64,000 bases of DNA from Tomocerus qinae (GCA_020055645.1 CM034546.1:77748001-77812000), one strand, 5' to 3'; shown: positions 13,085-26,092, counted from the first letter of the stretch. The notes: generated by a model from the sequence alone, not told the origin. Translations and numbers: made by a program.

Positions 13085-16000
13085 ATGGAAATGCCTAAGT
13101 GGAAGTTGGTTAGACAGCACTATCATCTTGAAATTCCTTGCAGAAATAACAGGAAGGTAAACAAATTATCACTGATCACAATAATTGCTTTAGTTAGTAC
13201 TTTTTGCTAGCATAAACACAAAAAATACTAAAATTTTAGCGCATTATGTGTGTTGATGGTTGATTTGCATATGGTGGGGTTTAAATATACCAGCTGACAG
13301 GCACGTATCTAGAAATTTGTTCAAGGGGGGGCGGAAGCAAAATTTATATAAAAAATAAGACATATTCGCGCGAAGCGCGAAAAAATTTTGCAATTTTTGA
13401 CCATTTTTGAGAAAAAAACTCTCTTTTTCTCAGATTTAGGGGGGGCGCTGCGCCCCCCCGCCCCCTACTAAATACGTGCTTGCAGCTGATACTAAATTAT
13501 TATCTAAAAACTACGAGAAGATGGTTTTTCTGTTAATTGCAATAATTACAAATGCAGTTGACAGTTTTGTTGATTAAATTAAATATTTCATCTATTTCAG
13601 TGTATTCTTGGTAGAGGGAAATTTCCGACATTTAACTCTTCTTCGACGGAAACCAATCCATTTTGCATCCAGTTAAAAAGCTCCTATGTTTCCAAATTAC
13701 ATTGCGAAATCTTGTTCAGTGATGATGAATTGGTCTGGAAAATACAAGATCTAAAGGTAAAGTAGGCATCAATAGATTCGATTTTGACGGTGTTTGTTTG
13801 TACTTGTGCATTTATTTTGTTTATTTCACTGTATGTTAAGTAGAAGAAAAATATCTTCTCTGTTGCCCAGATGAGCCTCGTTGGTACGGGGTGCAGGCTT
13901 CAAACCTGTAGCTGATTAACGTCAGAGGGGTTCGATTCCTCCTTCTGGGCGATACCTTTTTTTTTATATTTTTCTTGTGCTGTTCATTATATACTTTATT
14001 GCACTATTAGTTTCAAAGCAATTTTAAAGAAATATTACAGCGTAGAGTGCATACGCAAATGATTTCAATACAAACTTTAATGTATTAAACGATTTTATAA
14101 TTCAACTCTAACTGAGCGTGGCCTGCCCTGTGAAAACCATTTCTAGGTATTATCTTTATGAGTTAAGATTAATAATATAATAATCAAGGAAGTAGGGTTG
14201 GGGCGAATAGTTGTATTTAGTTGTAGTTGTCGGCGTTGTCGGTATAGATACAAATAGGCACGTATCCAGGAATTTGACCAAGGGGGATACACCAAAATAT
14301 ATTAGTAAAAATATAACATTTTAACCCTTTTTGACAAAATGGTACTCTTTTTCTTTGGATTTAGGTCGTGAGTCCCCCAGCCTCCCTCTCCCTGTGATAT
14401 GTGCTTGTATTTTAGGCCTACAGTACCCAAAAGTTGGGAGATTACGTTTATTAAATAGACAAAAAATTACTATTCGCGAATAGTTACAGCTATTTCTCAC
14501 AAATATTCGTTGTCCCAACTATTTGCAAAACGTCGTCTGCAGCGTTTGGTTATTGTAGGCCTAAAAATACAAATTGTTCGCGAAAATTGAGCCCCATCCC
14601 TATTCTGAAAAGCATTATGGAATAAATCATGCTTGTCAGATTTGGCACTACTATCTTTTACTGTCTCCTGAATTTTAATGCTAATGTCTTCCATTTTGTA
14701 GAGTTGCAACGGAACGTTTCTAAACGGTGTGCGACTTAAAGAAAACCAAAAGAGAGAAGTACGGCATAGTGATTTAATCGGACTGGGTGTCGGCGGGTCG
14801 GAAGACGATATTGATTTTCAAGATGATAAAATTTACCTCTTCAAGTTCATCGAGGTAGAGTACAAATTCCAACTGCAGTTTAAAACATTTTGCTTATTTT
14901 GTTCTTAGGGTATATTTCTGGCAAATTGAAAGATTTCTTAAATTGGTATTCAAATATTGGTTTCAATAACATTGTTTTATTGTGATTAACTTTTTTCTGT
15001 AGACTGACCGCGATGACGACGTAGAAATCGTTAGTGTAAAAGGATGCACTACCCCCTGTAACAGTACAGGTGATTTTAATATTTTTGTGTTACAGCAAAA
15101 CAATTACTAATTTTTTATTAATATTGTCACATAGCAGATGTGACATAGCATAACATAATAACAGAGCATAACCACAATGTTTTGCAAATTATTTGCTTTA
15201 ATTTGATTTGTTTTGGTCCCCAAATTTAAAGGAAAGTAAAAGTACATAATAATATCCTTATTGGAACTAGAGCAATTATATTTATCATAGTGATGCATTA
15301 ATAAATTTCATTTGACAAATTATTTTCAGAATCTGTAAAGTTAACAAATCGGATTGGCTCGAGTCCCAGAGCAAATCCTAGGTCTAGTCAATCTCCAGGA
15401 CCATCCCGACGGATGTTGCCACCGGAGAGTCTGCATAATAACAATATCACAGTACCCTTTTCAGAAAGTACCAGTTCCGATGATTCCAGTGACGGACTTT
15501 CCGACAGAAGTTCAATCAAAAGTGCGCCTACCATGACTAAGAAACCAAAATTGTTTATTAACAGGAAACCGGAACGAAAAGTGAAAAAGATAGCAAAACC
15601 AATAATAATTAAAAAAGAACCAATAGAAATACCGATAGTAGAACGGAATGAACAAGCAGAAATTCCTGTAGCCTCTAGCAGCCTGAAAGCAGAAAATGTA
15701 ATGAAAGAATGTTCAGTAATATTACACAATTTTATCCAAATAGACAAAGATGGTAAAAACGTGGTGCTGATTCCTCCCGGGCCTTTGTCTGATGTAACAA
15801 GAAAGGCAGCTGCAAAGAAAGGTTAGTAGTTTATATTCTACAATCTTAATACGAAGAAACCTACCTACAGAACATGCTTCACTTTGCATTTATAAAGTAA
15901 TTATAAATTATATAACATCAATTGATACAGTAATAAATTATTTATATTTTGTTCTATCTGTTTAGGTTCGAACATAAAACTAAAGACTGAGCGGAATAAC

Positions 16001-19000
16001 AGTGACTCTGAAGAATCTCATATGTCAATGACACAATATTCTCAAGTATTTGATGAATCTGAAGATAATAGTAGCGTAGTTTATCTTAGCGATGAAGGCG
16101 GTAATGATGACATTAGAAATGGCCGTGAAGATGTGGCAGACAATCAAATCAATGACAGTGACGACAACAGTGACGTTATGATTCTCAACATTCCGGATGA
16201 GTCCGATGCCTCAGATAGTGACGAAGAAGACAATAATATTGCAGACACCGATGGACGAAAATTGAAATTTGAAAAGACGTCTGTAGTGTCCAAAGACCTT
16301 GCAGCTGAATCATCTTCACCTCAGAGCAGATCTCCAAAAAAGCGAAAACTGTTAAAAAGTCCTAATTCCTGCGAAACAAATGCATCTTCTAGTCCCCATA
16401 AAAAGTTGCATGTATCCAAATCTTTGGAAAATGTAGAACTGAGTTCTGTCCACCTGCCAAAATGTACAGCTCAAGTAAACAAAATTTCTCAAAGCGAGAG
16501 GTTAGTGCCATCACCTGTTACTACAAGACAACCTGATCATAGACCTCCAAACGACGATGCCCATCACAGCAGAGATCCAAGATTGAATAGGGGTCATTTG
16601 AAAAATGCTCACAAAGATTCCGTTATTAAAGTACGTAGCCGTTTTGACAAGGAAAGCTCTATTCTGAATGCAGACACAATTTACAAGGTAAATTGTTAAA
16701 CACTGTGGTAGAAGTATTTGTAGTACAATAATTTCAAATTGCCATTTAATCCCTCAATTTTATTTGGAACTCATATTTGAGTGAGAAATGATTTTTTGTT
16801 TTGTAAAAATCAGATTTAAAAAATGTTATGCTTTTGAATTGAACAGGACATTTGCAAATGGAGAGTTGCTTGGTTAAAGGTAATTAGTTCAAGTAATGTT
16901 CAATTATATCCGTATAAGTTTTTCTTGCCATTTAATTTATTTTAATGTGGTCTGGATATAGGAACACCTTCGGGGTAAAAGCCCACCACGATTTGAAAAA
17001 GAAAACCATAATCGTCCTGCTTTGGAACTTCTTTGCGTGTTAAACCTCTACAAAAACTACGAAATATACCAACGTGTATTTTATCCATTAATTCTACATG
17101 AGCTGTGGGCGTCTATTAAAAATAGCTACGATCGAAACAAAAAAGTGTAAGTTGTATTTATTGACGTCTTAATTATCTTCCATACAATAAATAAGATACT
17201 ACACTGTTCAAGCACGTAAATAGTATAGTAGGGAACGGGCGGCACAGCATTATAAAATTAGATAACAATTGGATAACAACATTTTTCTTTAAACAACTGT
17301 ACTTTTACATTTCACATTAATTTCTGAAATGGTTTATACAGGTTGGGATTTAAATCTACTGTTTCGTTGGAAAAATGCACCTTTCTAAAAGTTAACCCTC
17401 TAGTACCCGTAACTGACTCTTGTCTTCAAACATCTGGACAATGGATTCAAGTGCGCTGTTACAGTAAGAAAAGTTAGTTTTCATGTGGGTGGTGGTTGTG
17501 AGTGATGTGGTACAATATTACTTAAATTAGTTTAAATTGGAAGCCTCAGATATCCCAATAGGACTTGGTCGTACATCCTATTGGGAGGCATATAATTCAT
17601 AGAAATCATAAGCCTCTTTCATCATCGACTTCCATTCAGGTCAACAATGACCCTACCGTATGGCAATTATTCAACGCTTTTTTCAGAAGATACTACATTA
17701 CACTATACAGAGATCCATACGACTTGGGAGTTTTCCTGTAATTATTACCATGTTTTGTGTCCACTATAAATATAAAATAATTATTTCTGTACTTAAAGGT
17801 AATTGCACGTACACTTTATGCATGAATCTGCAGTTTTTAAAATTCCATTTTGTGTAAAATTCGGTAAAATGGTGAATTGAGGAAGAAGTGCTGCTTAGTA
17901 CACAGGAATAATAGCCCCGAGCCATCTATCATGTACAAGGAAGGCTCCCGGGGCAGGTAGATCGATTTTTAGACATGTTATGCATTTCCTTCAAGTTCAC
18001 AATTGGTGTCATTCGTTGAAATAGTTATCTATTTATTGGTAACTAGTGAACCCAGCTAAGCGGCAAATCTAGCACTCAAGACAAATTCACCAGGCCACCC
18101 AACGCAGTAATAAAAACAATTTCGAAAACATCCCATTAGGTTGTTATGTTAACTTTGTAAATGCAAAGTACATTTAAATTAATACTATTAACTGTAGATC
18201 GTAGCATCAAATACAGGGAACAATGAAAGACTATTTTCGAAAAAACTCCCACAAAGTTACCAAAAAGCTTCCTTGTAAAATCGAAATAATAAGATTCCCT
18301 CTAGGATTTTGGAAAAACGTACAGACCCCATGAGTCAACTTACGAATAAATATTTTTAAAGAATAAATAGTGGCTCCCAGTACTGTTATTTAATTCTACA
18401 AAAAGATATCCCAACTGACACAAAATAATTAAGAGGGTTGTAAGAAGTCAACCCAGCTCCATTAATAAATGTTGAATAAGTATGTCGATATTATAGCAGA
18501 ACCACTTCGGATTATAAGTTTTGAAATGCTATTTAATACGCACATTACGATCATTACGAAATGTTCCCTTTTGCTAATCATATTTCGTACATGTATTTCC
18601 TTATTCAAAATTAAAATTTTAAATTGAATTTTCAATTTTGTATAAAAAATGATTTTCGAAAATCCGGCTTTCATGCCCGATTTATGACAACTGCGTTACT
18701 ATACGTTTAGCCGATTTCTCTGAGCAATATTCACTGACAGTCCCCGTACCTCTTTAGAGTGGTTTTGAGGACAATGGTCATTATATGGTTATGTTGGAAA
18801 TATGGAGTACAGACAATCTAATGCACATAAAATGAATTTTTTGGTAGTTAAGTATACGTAAGTTACATAATGTCTAAAATCTGTTTCTTTAGATGATACA
18901 AATATGAAAGGGAAGGATTTCATACTGAGCCATAACCTGTGCGTCTTCAACTACTATGTTCACAATGAAACTGGCGCAGCCGGATTTAAGGAACATAGCA

Positions 19001-21797
19001 CATTTGCTTTCATGGTGTATTCTGCTGATGGCTTCGAAGAAGTCAATGGTAATTATTATTTAACCTTATAATAACATTGTCCAAAGTTTTTGATAAAAAT
19101 TTTGAATTTTACTCTGCATTAAATATCCTATTTATAATATCTCAATTTCGGATTAATTGGAATTATGTCATACAGGGCCAGACTTCGAGTTCAAATATTC
19201 CTTCGACATAATTTTTCATCGAAACAGTAATCAACATTTCGACATTGCAATGGGACTTCATGCAAATATTCACAATGTAGCCTGCATTTCAACGATTTTA
19301 CAGAATTATCAAGCGTTTATATCTTTTCAAGACATTCCACTATGTGCTAACATATTAAATCCTCAAAGAATTGAAAATCATTGGACTTTTAATAAGCGAG
19401 CTCGATATGATTCCCTAGTATCCCATTGCAAAGCAGTAAGTAGACGATTTAATTTGTAAATCAAACTTTTGTCAAAGTTCAAAATATTAATCACAAAGAA
19501 TATTTTTAAAATTTCATTGAAGTTTTATCCCTATAGTATTTAGTATTGAAGAATTAAATTACAAAATCACAATTCGTAATAATCTCAATTTATTTGTTTT
19601 TCAGTTAAATCAAATTCAAAAATCGGTTGTTGAATACACTACTTCTAGAATAATGCAAAATGAACAACAGCCAGATATAATGTTACTATATGGGGCTCCA
19701 GGTAAACTAATATATTCTTTTTGAATTAATTTTGAATATTGGTTGAGCTTGGGCTATAATTTTGAATTTCTTGATAGGTACTGGAAAAACAATAACGATA
19801 GCTAGTCTTGTTTTGCAGCTTGTAATGTCTCGGGAGTTTAAATCAAGGTCTCCGTGCATTCTTGTCACTTCCCCCTCCAGCGTTGCCCTTGATCAAATCA
19901 TTTTCTACTTGGTTGAAATTTTAAAAGATAGGAAAGAATCCCAACGCCCCAATTTAATTAGAATTAACGAACCTAATAAGCCAATTGCTCAGTGGGCAAC
20001 CGATTATCTACCCGAATCTATTGCTGCGAAGAAAGTTCAGCAGTATAAAGATGCTACTTTGGATGCTCTGGTAATTCTAATTAACTCATTACTTGACAAA
20101 TCTGATGACTGTCATTACTGGTTAATATTAGTACCTATGCTTAAGTATTTATCGATCATTGCTTTCAAAAGTAAATGTTTTTTTTTAAAATTTAAATATC
20201 ATAAAAAATTTAATTTATTTGAGAAAAGTTGCATGTGATTTAAAAAATGCATTATGTTAGTTAATGTATTTATTTAGCAAAAATTATTTTTAATACAGTG
20301 CGCAGATATTATCAAATCCGCTCAGATTGTTTGTTGTCCATTGAATTTTTGTGCCAGCCCAAACAGCAAGTTAAAAGACTATTTTCAAGCTGCAGAATGT
20401 ACAAATAGGTAAAATAATAATGTTTAAACATTAATTAAGTTATTTTAAACTGAATTATATATTTTTAATTATGATTTTTTATAGCCAGTTGAGGAAGTTT
20501 TCCTGCTGTATTATTGATGAAGCTCCTGCCGCCACAGAAATTGAATGCTTATCGCCCCTTACATTCAGTATTAATAAGCTGTTACTGGTAGGAGATCCGA
20601 AACTAATGGACGTAAAAGTTTTATCAAAGGTATTTATTGGTGAAGCGTCAATATTGTGGTCGTTATTTTCCTAATTTGAGTCGTTAGCACAAAAATTTAA
20701 TATTGTTTGTTACAGAAATGTCGAGAAAATAAGTACAACCGATCCTTGTTTCAGCGATTATATGACTATTATAGAAAACAAGTTCCTTCTCCTGTAATGG
20801 TACTACAAAATCAGTACAGGATGCATGAAGAAATATTTAAATGGTCAAATCATTATTTTTACGGTGGAAAATTAACAACAAAGCCCATTCGGAAACAGGA
20901 TATTGAATGTCCTCTTTTACCGTTACTGTTTTGTAGCTATACTTCAGAACCTACTACAAATGGGTAGGTGCAAAATGAATGTGTCAGAGATAAAAAATTT
21001 TATGGTGCGTAATATTATTTAGTTCTACTTATAATATTTTTACCTCGCAGAAAATTAAGCCCTAAAGATGAAATTCATTTGGTTTTGGAAATATTGAAGG
21101 CAATATGGGCTCAAATAAATTATTTAAAAATTCAATTTTCTATTGGTGTGATAATCCCAAATGCAAAAGACAAAGCGCAACTGCTAACTGAAATCAAAGA
21201 GTAAGTTTGTATTTAATAATCATTTAACATCTTTTAAAAAAATCTTTTTTTGAATACCTATAATATATTAAAGTATATTACGTCATAATAATGGATTATT
21301 TTTGTAGAAAATTGCCTCAACTTTCAAAAACCGTCGAAGTGGACGTTTTGGAAATGTTTCAAGGTCGAGAGAAGGACATTGTCCTATTTCTTTGTTTCCC
21401 TTGTGAAGCAATAGAATCTCTCAGTGGACATAAACTGAATGTTGTACTTACCAGGGCAAAACATTCAATGACGATTATTGGCAACACAGAATATTTAAAA
21501 TCGGTAAGAACTGACATGTATATAATTAAATTATTAGACAACTCAAAGGATAAAATTCCATTGCTTTGCTATTTTCATAATATTAATTTTTAAATGTTAA
21601 TGTATTATTACTACTTTTAGGCCAACATGGTATTAAGAATTCTAGTGGAGGATGCCGAATTCCGCAGGTTAGTTCATCAAATTCCGGCCGAGAAAATATC
21701 GCTACCTTCATTCGTTTCGAACCGTCTTTGTTCTGTTTTCGAGACTCGTACAAACTCCGAAATTCCTCAGGAGCGTCGTTTGCCAAATCGTCTTTAA
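13085..21797 (+). CDS. FHA domain / serine-rich / Sen1-like SF1 helicase, paralogue 2
   Basis: The 19 coding exons are 13085-13156, 13601-13756, 14702-14854, 15003-15069, 15330-15821, 15966-16687, 16847-16879, 16962-17146, 17342-17463, 18893-19048, 19176-19435, 19605-19701, 19778-20070, 20299-20408, 20485-20629, 20716-20963, 21051-21200, 21308-21503 and 21621-21797. They predict 1277 residues and every intron phase matches gene 1. The FHA domain has G28-R29, S55..H58 and S77-C-N-G-T-F-L-N84. The middle is acidic (SSDDSSDGLSD) and lacks the 48-bp array, which explains most of the length difference. Helicase motifs are GAPGTGKT (836-843), DEAP (984-987), LLVGDP, YRMHEEI, FQGREKD and VVLTRAK. 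AATAAA is at 21828. All motifs are intact, so both copies look functional. Whether they unwind RNA, DNA or hybrids cannot be told from sequence. Confidence 0.88.
13298..13482. mobile_element. hAT-like MITE, copy 1 (intron 1 of paralogue 2)
   Basis: The ends are CAGGCACGTATCTAG and the inverted TACGTGCTTG, flanked by the 7-bp direct repeat CAGCTGA. The interior has a C/G-rich tract after TTTTTCTCAGATTTAGG and the local palindrome CGCGCGAAGCGCG. Related copies are at 14255-14407 and 57560-57728. The third copy has an 8-bp duplication, which supports hAT. Confidence 0.7.
13865..13951 (+). tRNA. tRNA-Sec (anticodon TCA)
   Basis: This 87-base gene matches eukaryotic selenocysteine tRNA throughout. 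It has a 9-bp acceptor stem (GCCCAGATG with CTTCTGGGC plus discriminator G), the diagnostic stretch GCAGGCTTCAAACCTGTAGC with anticodon TCA at 13900-13902, a long variable arm (CTGA/TCAG stem) and a T arm with GGTTCGATTCC. A run of nine T residues begins at 13957, a Pol III terminator. It lies in intron 2 of the second FHA-helicase gene on the same strand. An intact gene implies that the organism makes selenoproteins, which many insects no longer do. Confidence 0.96.
14255..14407. mobile_element. hAT-like MITE, copy 2 (intron 2 of paralogue 2)
   Basis: It shares AGGCACGTATCCAGGAATTTG at the left, the CTCTTTTTCTTTGGATTTAGG core and GTGCTTG at the right with the copy at 13298-13482, but is more diverged. 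No target duplication is clear. Confidence 0.55.
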
Positions 21798-23366
21798 ACT
21801 GTGTGACATGTTACGATCTGTGTACAAAATAAAATGTACAAAGTAAAATAGAATGAAGTGGTAAAAATAGGGTCAACTACATGTGCAAAAATACTAGTAT
21901 GATTGTAAAACAAGCCTAAAACGTGGTAAATTTTATACAATGGTTACAATGCTCTGATTTTGTTGTTATACATCACTAAAGTTTCTAATGAAAAATATTT
22001 ATATTTTTAATGATTTACAAACAAATCTTTAAGATACCTATTTATAAATGTAGTAAATTTATTTTGTTCCTAGAATATAAACTGTTATGCCGTATACAGA
22101 TACTTTAAAACATGGCATTAATAAATAAATATATGTATCAACAAGCAATATTTAACCACGATGGAAATAATTTACTTCATTTCCGTAACTTCTAACCCTA
22201 TTTGGTAATTGGAATAATATTTAAGTATATTAAGCAAGTTGTACATACATACATATATAATAATATATATTATATTACATATACATACATATTACACATA
22301 TAACTTATATATATAATATACTTATAAAGTTTATATAAAAGTAAAAGTATTACAAATATAAATAATACGCAAACAGAATTTGACTATTGTTTTCACTTTT
22401 GAATTCTATTTGTAAGACTTATTGCGGAAATCAAAAGTATGATTTTCTGTATTTTTTACTTGTATTTACGGTGCCTCCCAAAGTCTTCTTTTACTTGTGT
22501 TTCTATTTTCGCTAGAACTCAAATAAAACCTCTTTTTTACTTCTAATGCAACTTCTACCTGTAATTAGTATTATTTATTTCATGTTTTATCGATTACTAT
22601 TACCTATACGAAATTACTCAAACTTGGTTTTCTTATAGCAAAGATAGAGGCAATGTCAGAGTTTAGCGATATGGGCTTTTTTATTATTAGCTGAACAACC
22701 TCATCGGACTATTTCATTTGTTGCCCTATTTATAGGAAATGAATACCAATACATAAGTGAGCAAACTTATTATGGATTATACATGAAACCGAGAAAAATT
22801 AAATAATATTAAAATATGTAGGCGAACATAAAGTACGACTTCAATTTAATTGCCATTCCAGTCCAGAAGTGTGGTGGCTGGTGCCGATAGGAGTCATGGA
22901 AGAGCTCGCAAATCATTGTTCAGTCATGTTAACAAGTCGGTAACATCGACACCTCTTTTAAGTATACTGCTTGGTGTATAAATCGAGTACAAGTTGAGAC
23001 ATACAAGTGCATTTCGTGATGGCCCACGGCTGAATTGATTGACTTTTTGATACATTTACAGCTTTATTTGAAATTTCAAAAGAAATAAACTCTTCATGAA
23101 AGTACTAGTGCCAAGTTTTCAACAAAATTCAATAAATTTAATTTCTCATTCCATTCATATATTTACTTTGACTAAGTAAAAGGCTTTATTTATATAGTAC
23201 TTTTTATTTACAGTAAGGAGATTAACCATATAAACGATTTATTAATTGATAGCAGAGTATAATATTTATAACTCTTAATCCCAACTGTATATAGTGTTCG
23301 CTATAAGTACTGAGTGGAACATTTGTATATTTATATATTACTATATACTAACACTCGCAGTTAATG
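21798..23366. other. Intergenic region, AT-rich simple sequence
   Basis: After the 3' end of the second helicase gene there is AT-rich sequence with ACAT/TATA microsatellite tracts around 22240-22330. I see no gene. Confidence 0.4.
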
Positions 23367-24458
23367 TCATTTCAGCCACTTCCTTTTGCGGCTGCCAATA
23401 CTCTGCCTTACTTTGGTCTTTTTATTCCCACATCGTAACATTGCTCCCGTTTCGTTGTAAATTTCCTTGAAGAATCCTCCAATAGTACTTCCTTCACACG
23501 TTACTCTTTCCAAACACGTTTTAATGTCAAAAAATTTCCTTTGTAAATTAAAAATAACTTCATCATTACAATAGGAAAACATAATTTAGGGACAATTGAC
23601 ATTTGTAAACCACTAATGGGTAATGTGTAATAGATCTGCTAGTACTAAAACCATACCTGCATTTATTTTGAGAATTCATAAAAGCCAAGTCTTTGCATGC
23701 ATTTATCCATTGAGTGTTGGATACTTTACATTTGTCTACATCTGCTATTAACATTGACGTGGACTCTTTAGCTATTTTGTACTTTTCTGTAACAAATTGT
23801 TTTTATTAATAAGTAATTCTGAAGGGTTTACTCAGATAGTCAATTAAATTCAAACTCATAAAAGTGTAGGCCATATCGTCTTTGCACGCTGTTTGTAATA
23901 GAGTCCTAAATATAATTGGCACTCCTTTATCAGCTCGCTGAGAATTGCATTCTTTAGATTTCTGAATTACAGGCTCCCAGCATTGCAGATACTCGTCTTT
24001 ATAGTCCGTGCATGCTCTTGCATACAAGTCTACAATTATTATAATATCGGAATACGAGTTTGCAAATCAAAAATCTTATATAAATAGTATTAATCATTAT
24101 CTGTTCACGTTTTATTACTAACTGACAAAATCAGAGAGCCAGTGATGAAATAGGATTCCAGGATGATCTGGGACATTATTAGTTAAACAGGATACGAATT
24201 CCAACTGAAAGATATTACAAAGTTCTTGCATGGCTTTATGGAAATATAAGTATTTGGGATATTGCAATTCACTGCAGCAATAAAGCTGCAAAAATTATAA
24301 TTACCAACCTCTTTTTCTTTGATGACAGACGACGCATTTTTACAGAACCGTAATGACGAGTACAACTCAATTGAATCTGCAGGGTGCAATAACAGCAGAT
24401 CAGCCCAAGAAAAAATTCCGTTCAAAAGGAGAAATAGTAGTTTTATTGACATATACAT
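23367..24458 (-). CDS. Secreted cysteine-rich protein, family not recognised
   Basis: Four exons read on the minus strand: 24305-24458, 23832-24029, 23657-23786 and 23367-23538. They give 217 residues with consistent phases. A signal peptide (residues 1-19, KLLFLLLNGIFSWA) precedes a helical chain with cysteine pairs such as ACTDYKDEYLQC, KC..AC and TCLERVTC, and a basic tail (GSRKRKWLK). The last acceptor is odd. The position that fits conserved-looking sequence (exon from 23565, SDEVIFNLQ) is preceded by AA instead of AG. The nearest in-frame AG is 27 bases further on and is used in this model. The longer version would have one more residue block and no extra Cys from SDEV. No function is assigned. 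General form suggests a haemolymph or gut secreted protein, which is only a guess. Confidence 0.62.
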
Positions 24459-25126
24459 TTTATACTGAACTAAATGGATTTGCAGTAAAATAACAAAATA
24501 TATCTTGGAGGTAGAGAATTGAGACGTTGTTTCTCATCCAAATAAAATCGCCAATTGAAATATTATATAGAGACAAATTATGTTCAATAATTTGATAGAA
24601 AATGTCTACCCATATCCTTTATGCGGTTTGTGTTAGTACATACATGTTATAAAGTCTGTTAAATTTTGTCTATTTATTTATTTTACAACTCAAAGTATAT
24701 GACAATGGTAGGTATTTAACTTACAACAAAAAAATTCGGATGTGGTAATAAGAACAACTGACATTCTTTTTACTTTACATCGTTTTTAAGGAGTATTTAA
24801 TTCACCAAAGAAGTAAGCGACAATTTTTAGATTTTTCTTTATGTAGTCAGCCTATAGTCTCAAAAACAGTCAATTTTTGCTTAAAGTTAGTATTAAAGTT
24901 GTTGATGCTGTAATGTTTGTCGGCGCAGTTGCCGTTTTCCACATATTTGACAATACGAAAGGCCTAACTTCGAGTCGAGCAAATAAACGTGGGAGGTCCA
25001 CTGTAATGCAACATAAAATATGATCCATTGTCTTTTGAATACAAAGAGATTAACGTCAGAGTGAAATAGTTATATACATAGTCGACAGCATTATTGCATA
25101 TTGATGTGATTAATGATTAATGATGT

Positions 25127-25532
25127 CATATCGTCTGCTTAATATTACAAGGTAACAAGCCATTTTATCATGACTGCTACAAAGTAACAAGCCATTTTAT
25201 CATGGCTGAGACAAAGTAACAAGCCATTTTATCATGGCTGAGACAAAGTAACAAGCCATTTTATCATGGCTGAGACAAAGTAACAAACCATTTTATCATG
25301 GCTGCGACAATGTAACAAACCTAACTCCTGATACATTGGTTTGTTACATTGTCGCGGTCATGATAAAATGGTTTGTTACTTTGTCTCAGCCATGATAAAA
25401 TGGTTTGTTACTTTGTACCAGCCATGATAAAATGGCTTGTTACTTTGTACCAGCCATGATAAAATGGCTTGTTACTTTGTAGCAGTCATGATAAAATGGC
25501 TTGTTACCTTGTAATATTAAGCTGACGATATG
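25127..25532. mobile_element. 406-bp foldback element made of mirrored 32-bp repeats
   Basis: Each arm is about 195 bases and consists of five 32-bp units related to ACAAAGTAACAAGCCATTTT plus the spacer ATCATGGCTGAG. The arms meet at a 16-base loop (25322-25337). The outer ends (CATATCGTC.GCTTAATATT) are perfect inverted repeats apart from one base. Unit variants are largely mirrored: both outermost units have GACTGCT, and the innermost ones have a CGC(G) variant. No coding capacity is seen. A foldback-type DNA element is the best description. Confidence 0.8.
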
Positions 25533-26090
25533 TATATTATGTCCGCAATGTTTTAAATATTTCAATTTTAATTTTACACAGAATCACCGGTTGATGACGA
25601 TCTAAAAATGATTATCATCAACATAAAAATGATCTAAAATGTTCTATGGCACTAAGGGCAGATTACTTACGGCACATAATCATTTTTGCAAGAAGTCAAA
25701 TAATAGTTATAGAGTTGAGTTGTCAACAAAATAAACTGTACATTTTTGGGGCTATGATAAACGCTATAAACACTGCGTCGCACTCTGACAGCAAACTCTA
25801 AATTCTGGGAAAATTGGAGAGATTTGAGAGGATTGTTGTAAAAAAATATTACTAAGACAAGTGTAGTAAATTTTCAGCAGTAAAATCAAAAAGTCAACAA
25901 GTGACACGCAAACGGGTAAATAACTGCTTATAAATATTTTCACAACGTCATATTTCCAATATTGACCATTTACACTTTCTAGTGTTTATTTTTATGTCCA
26001 CAATTATTACCCAAGTATTGCAATTTGCACCTGATCTGATCTATTTGGAATTTGAGAGGTGATTGGGTGAGTAAAATGCAGTAAATACGG

Positions 26091-26092
<2 letters not shown>

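Noticed and set aside
25141-25510. CRISPR-like series of 32-bp repeats
   Set aside because: The units are directly adjacent without spacers, are mirrored in two arms, and lie in a eukaryotic genome. It is a palindromic element.
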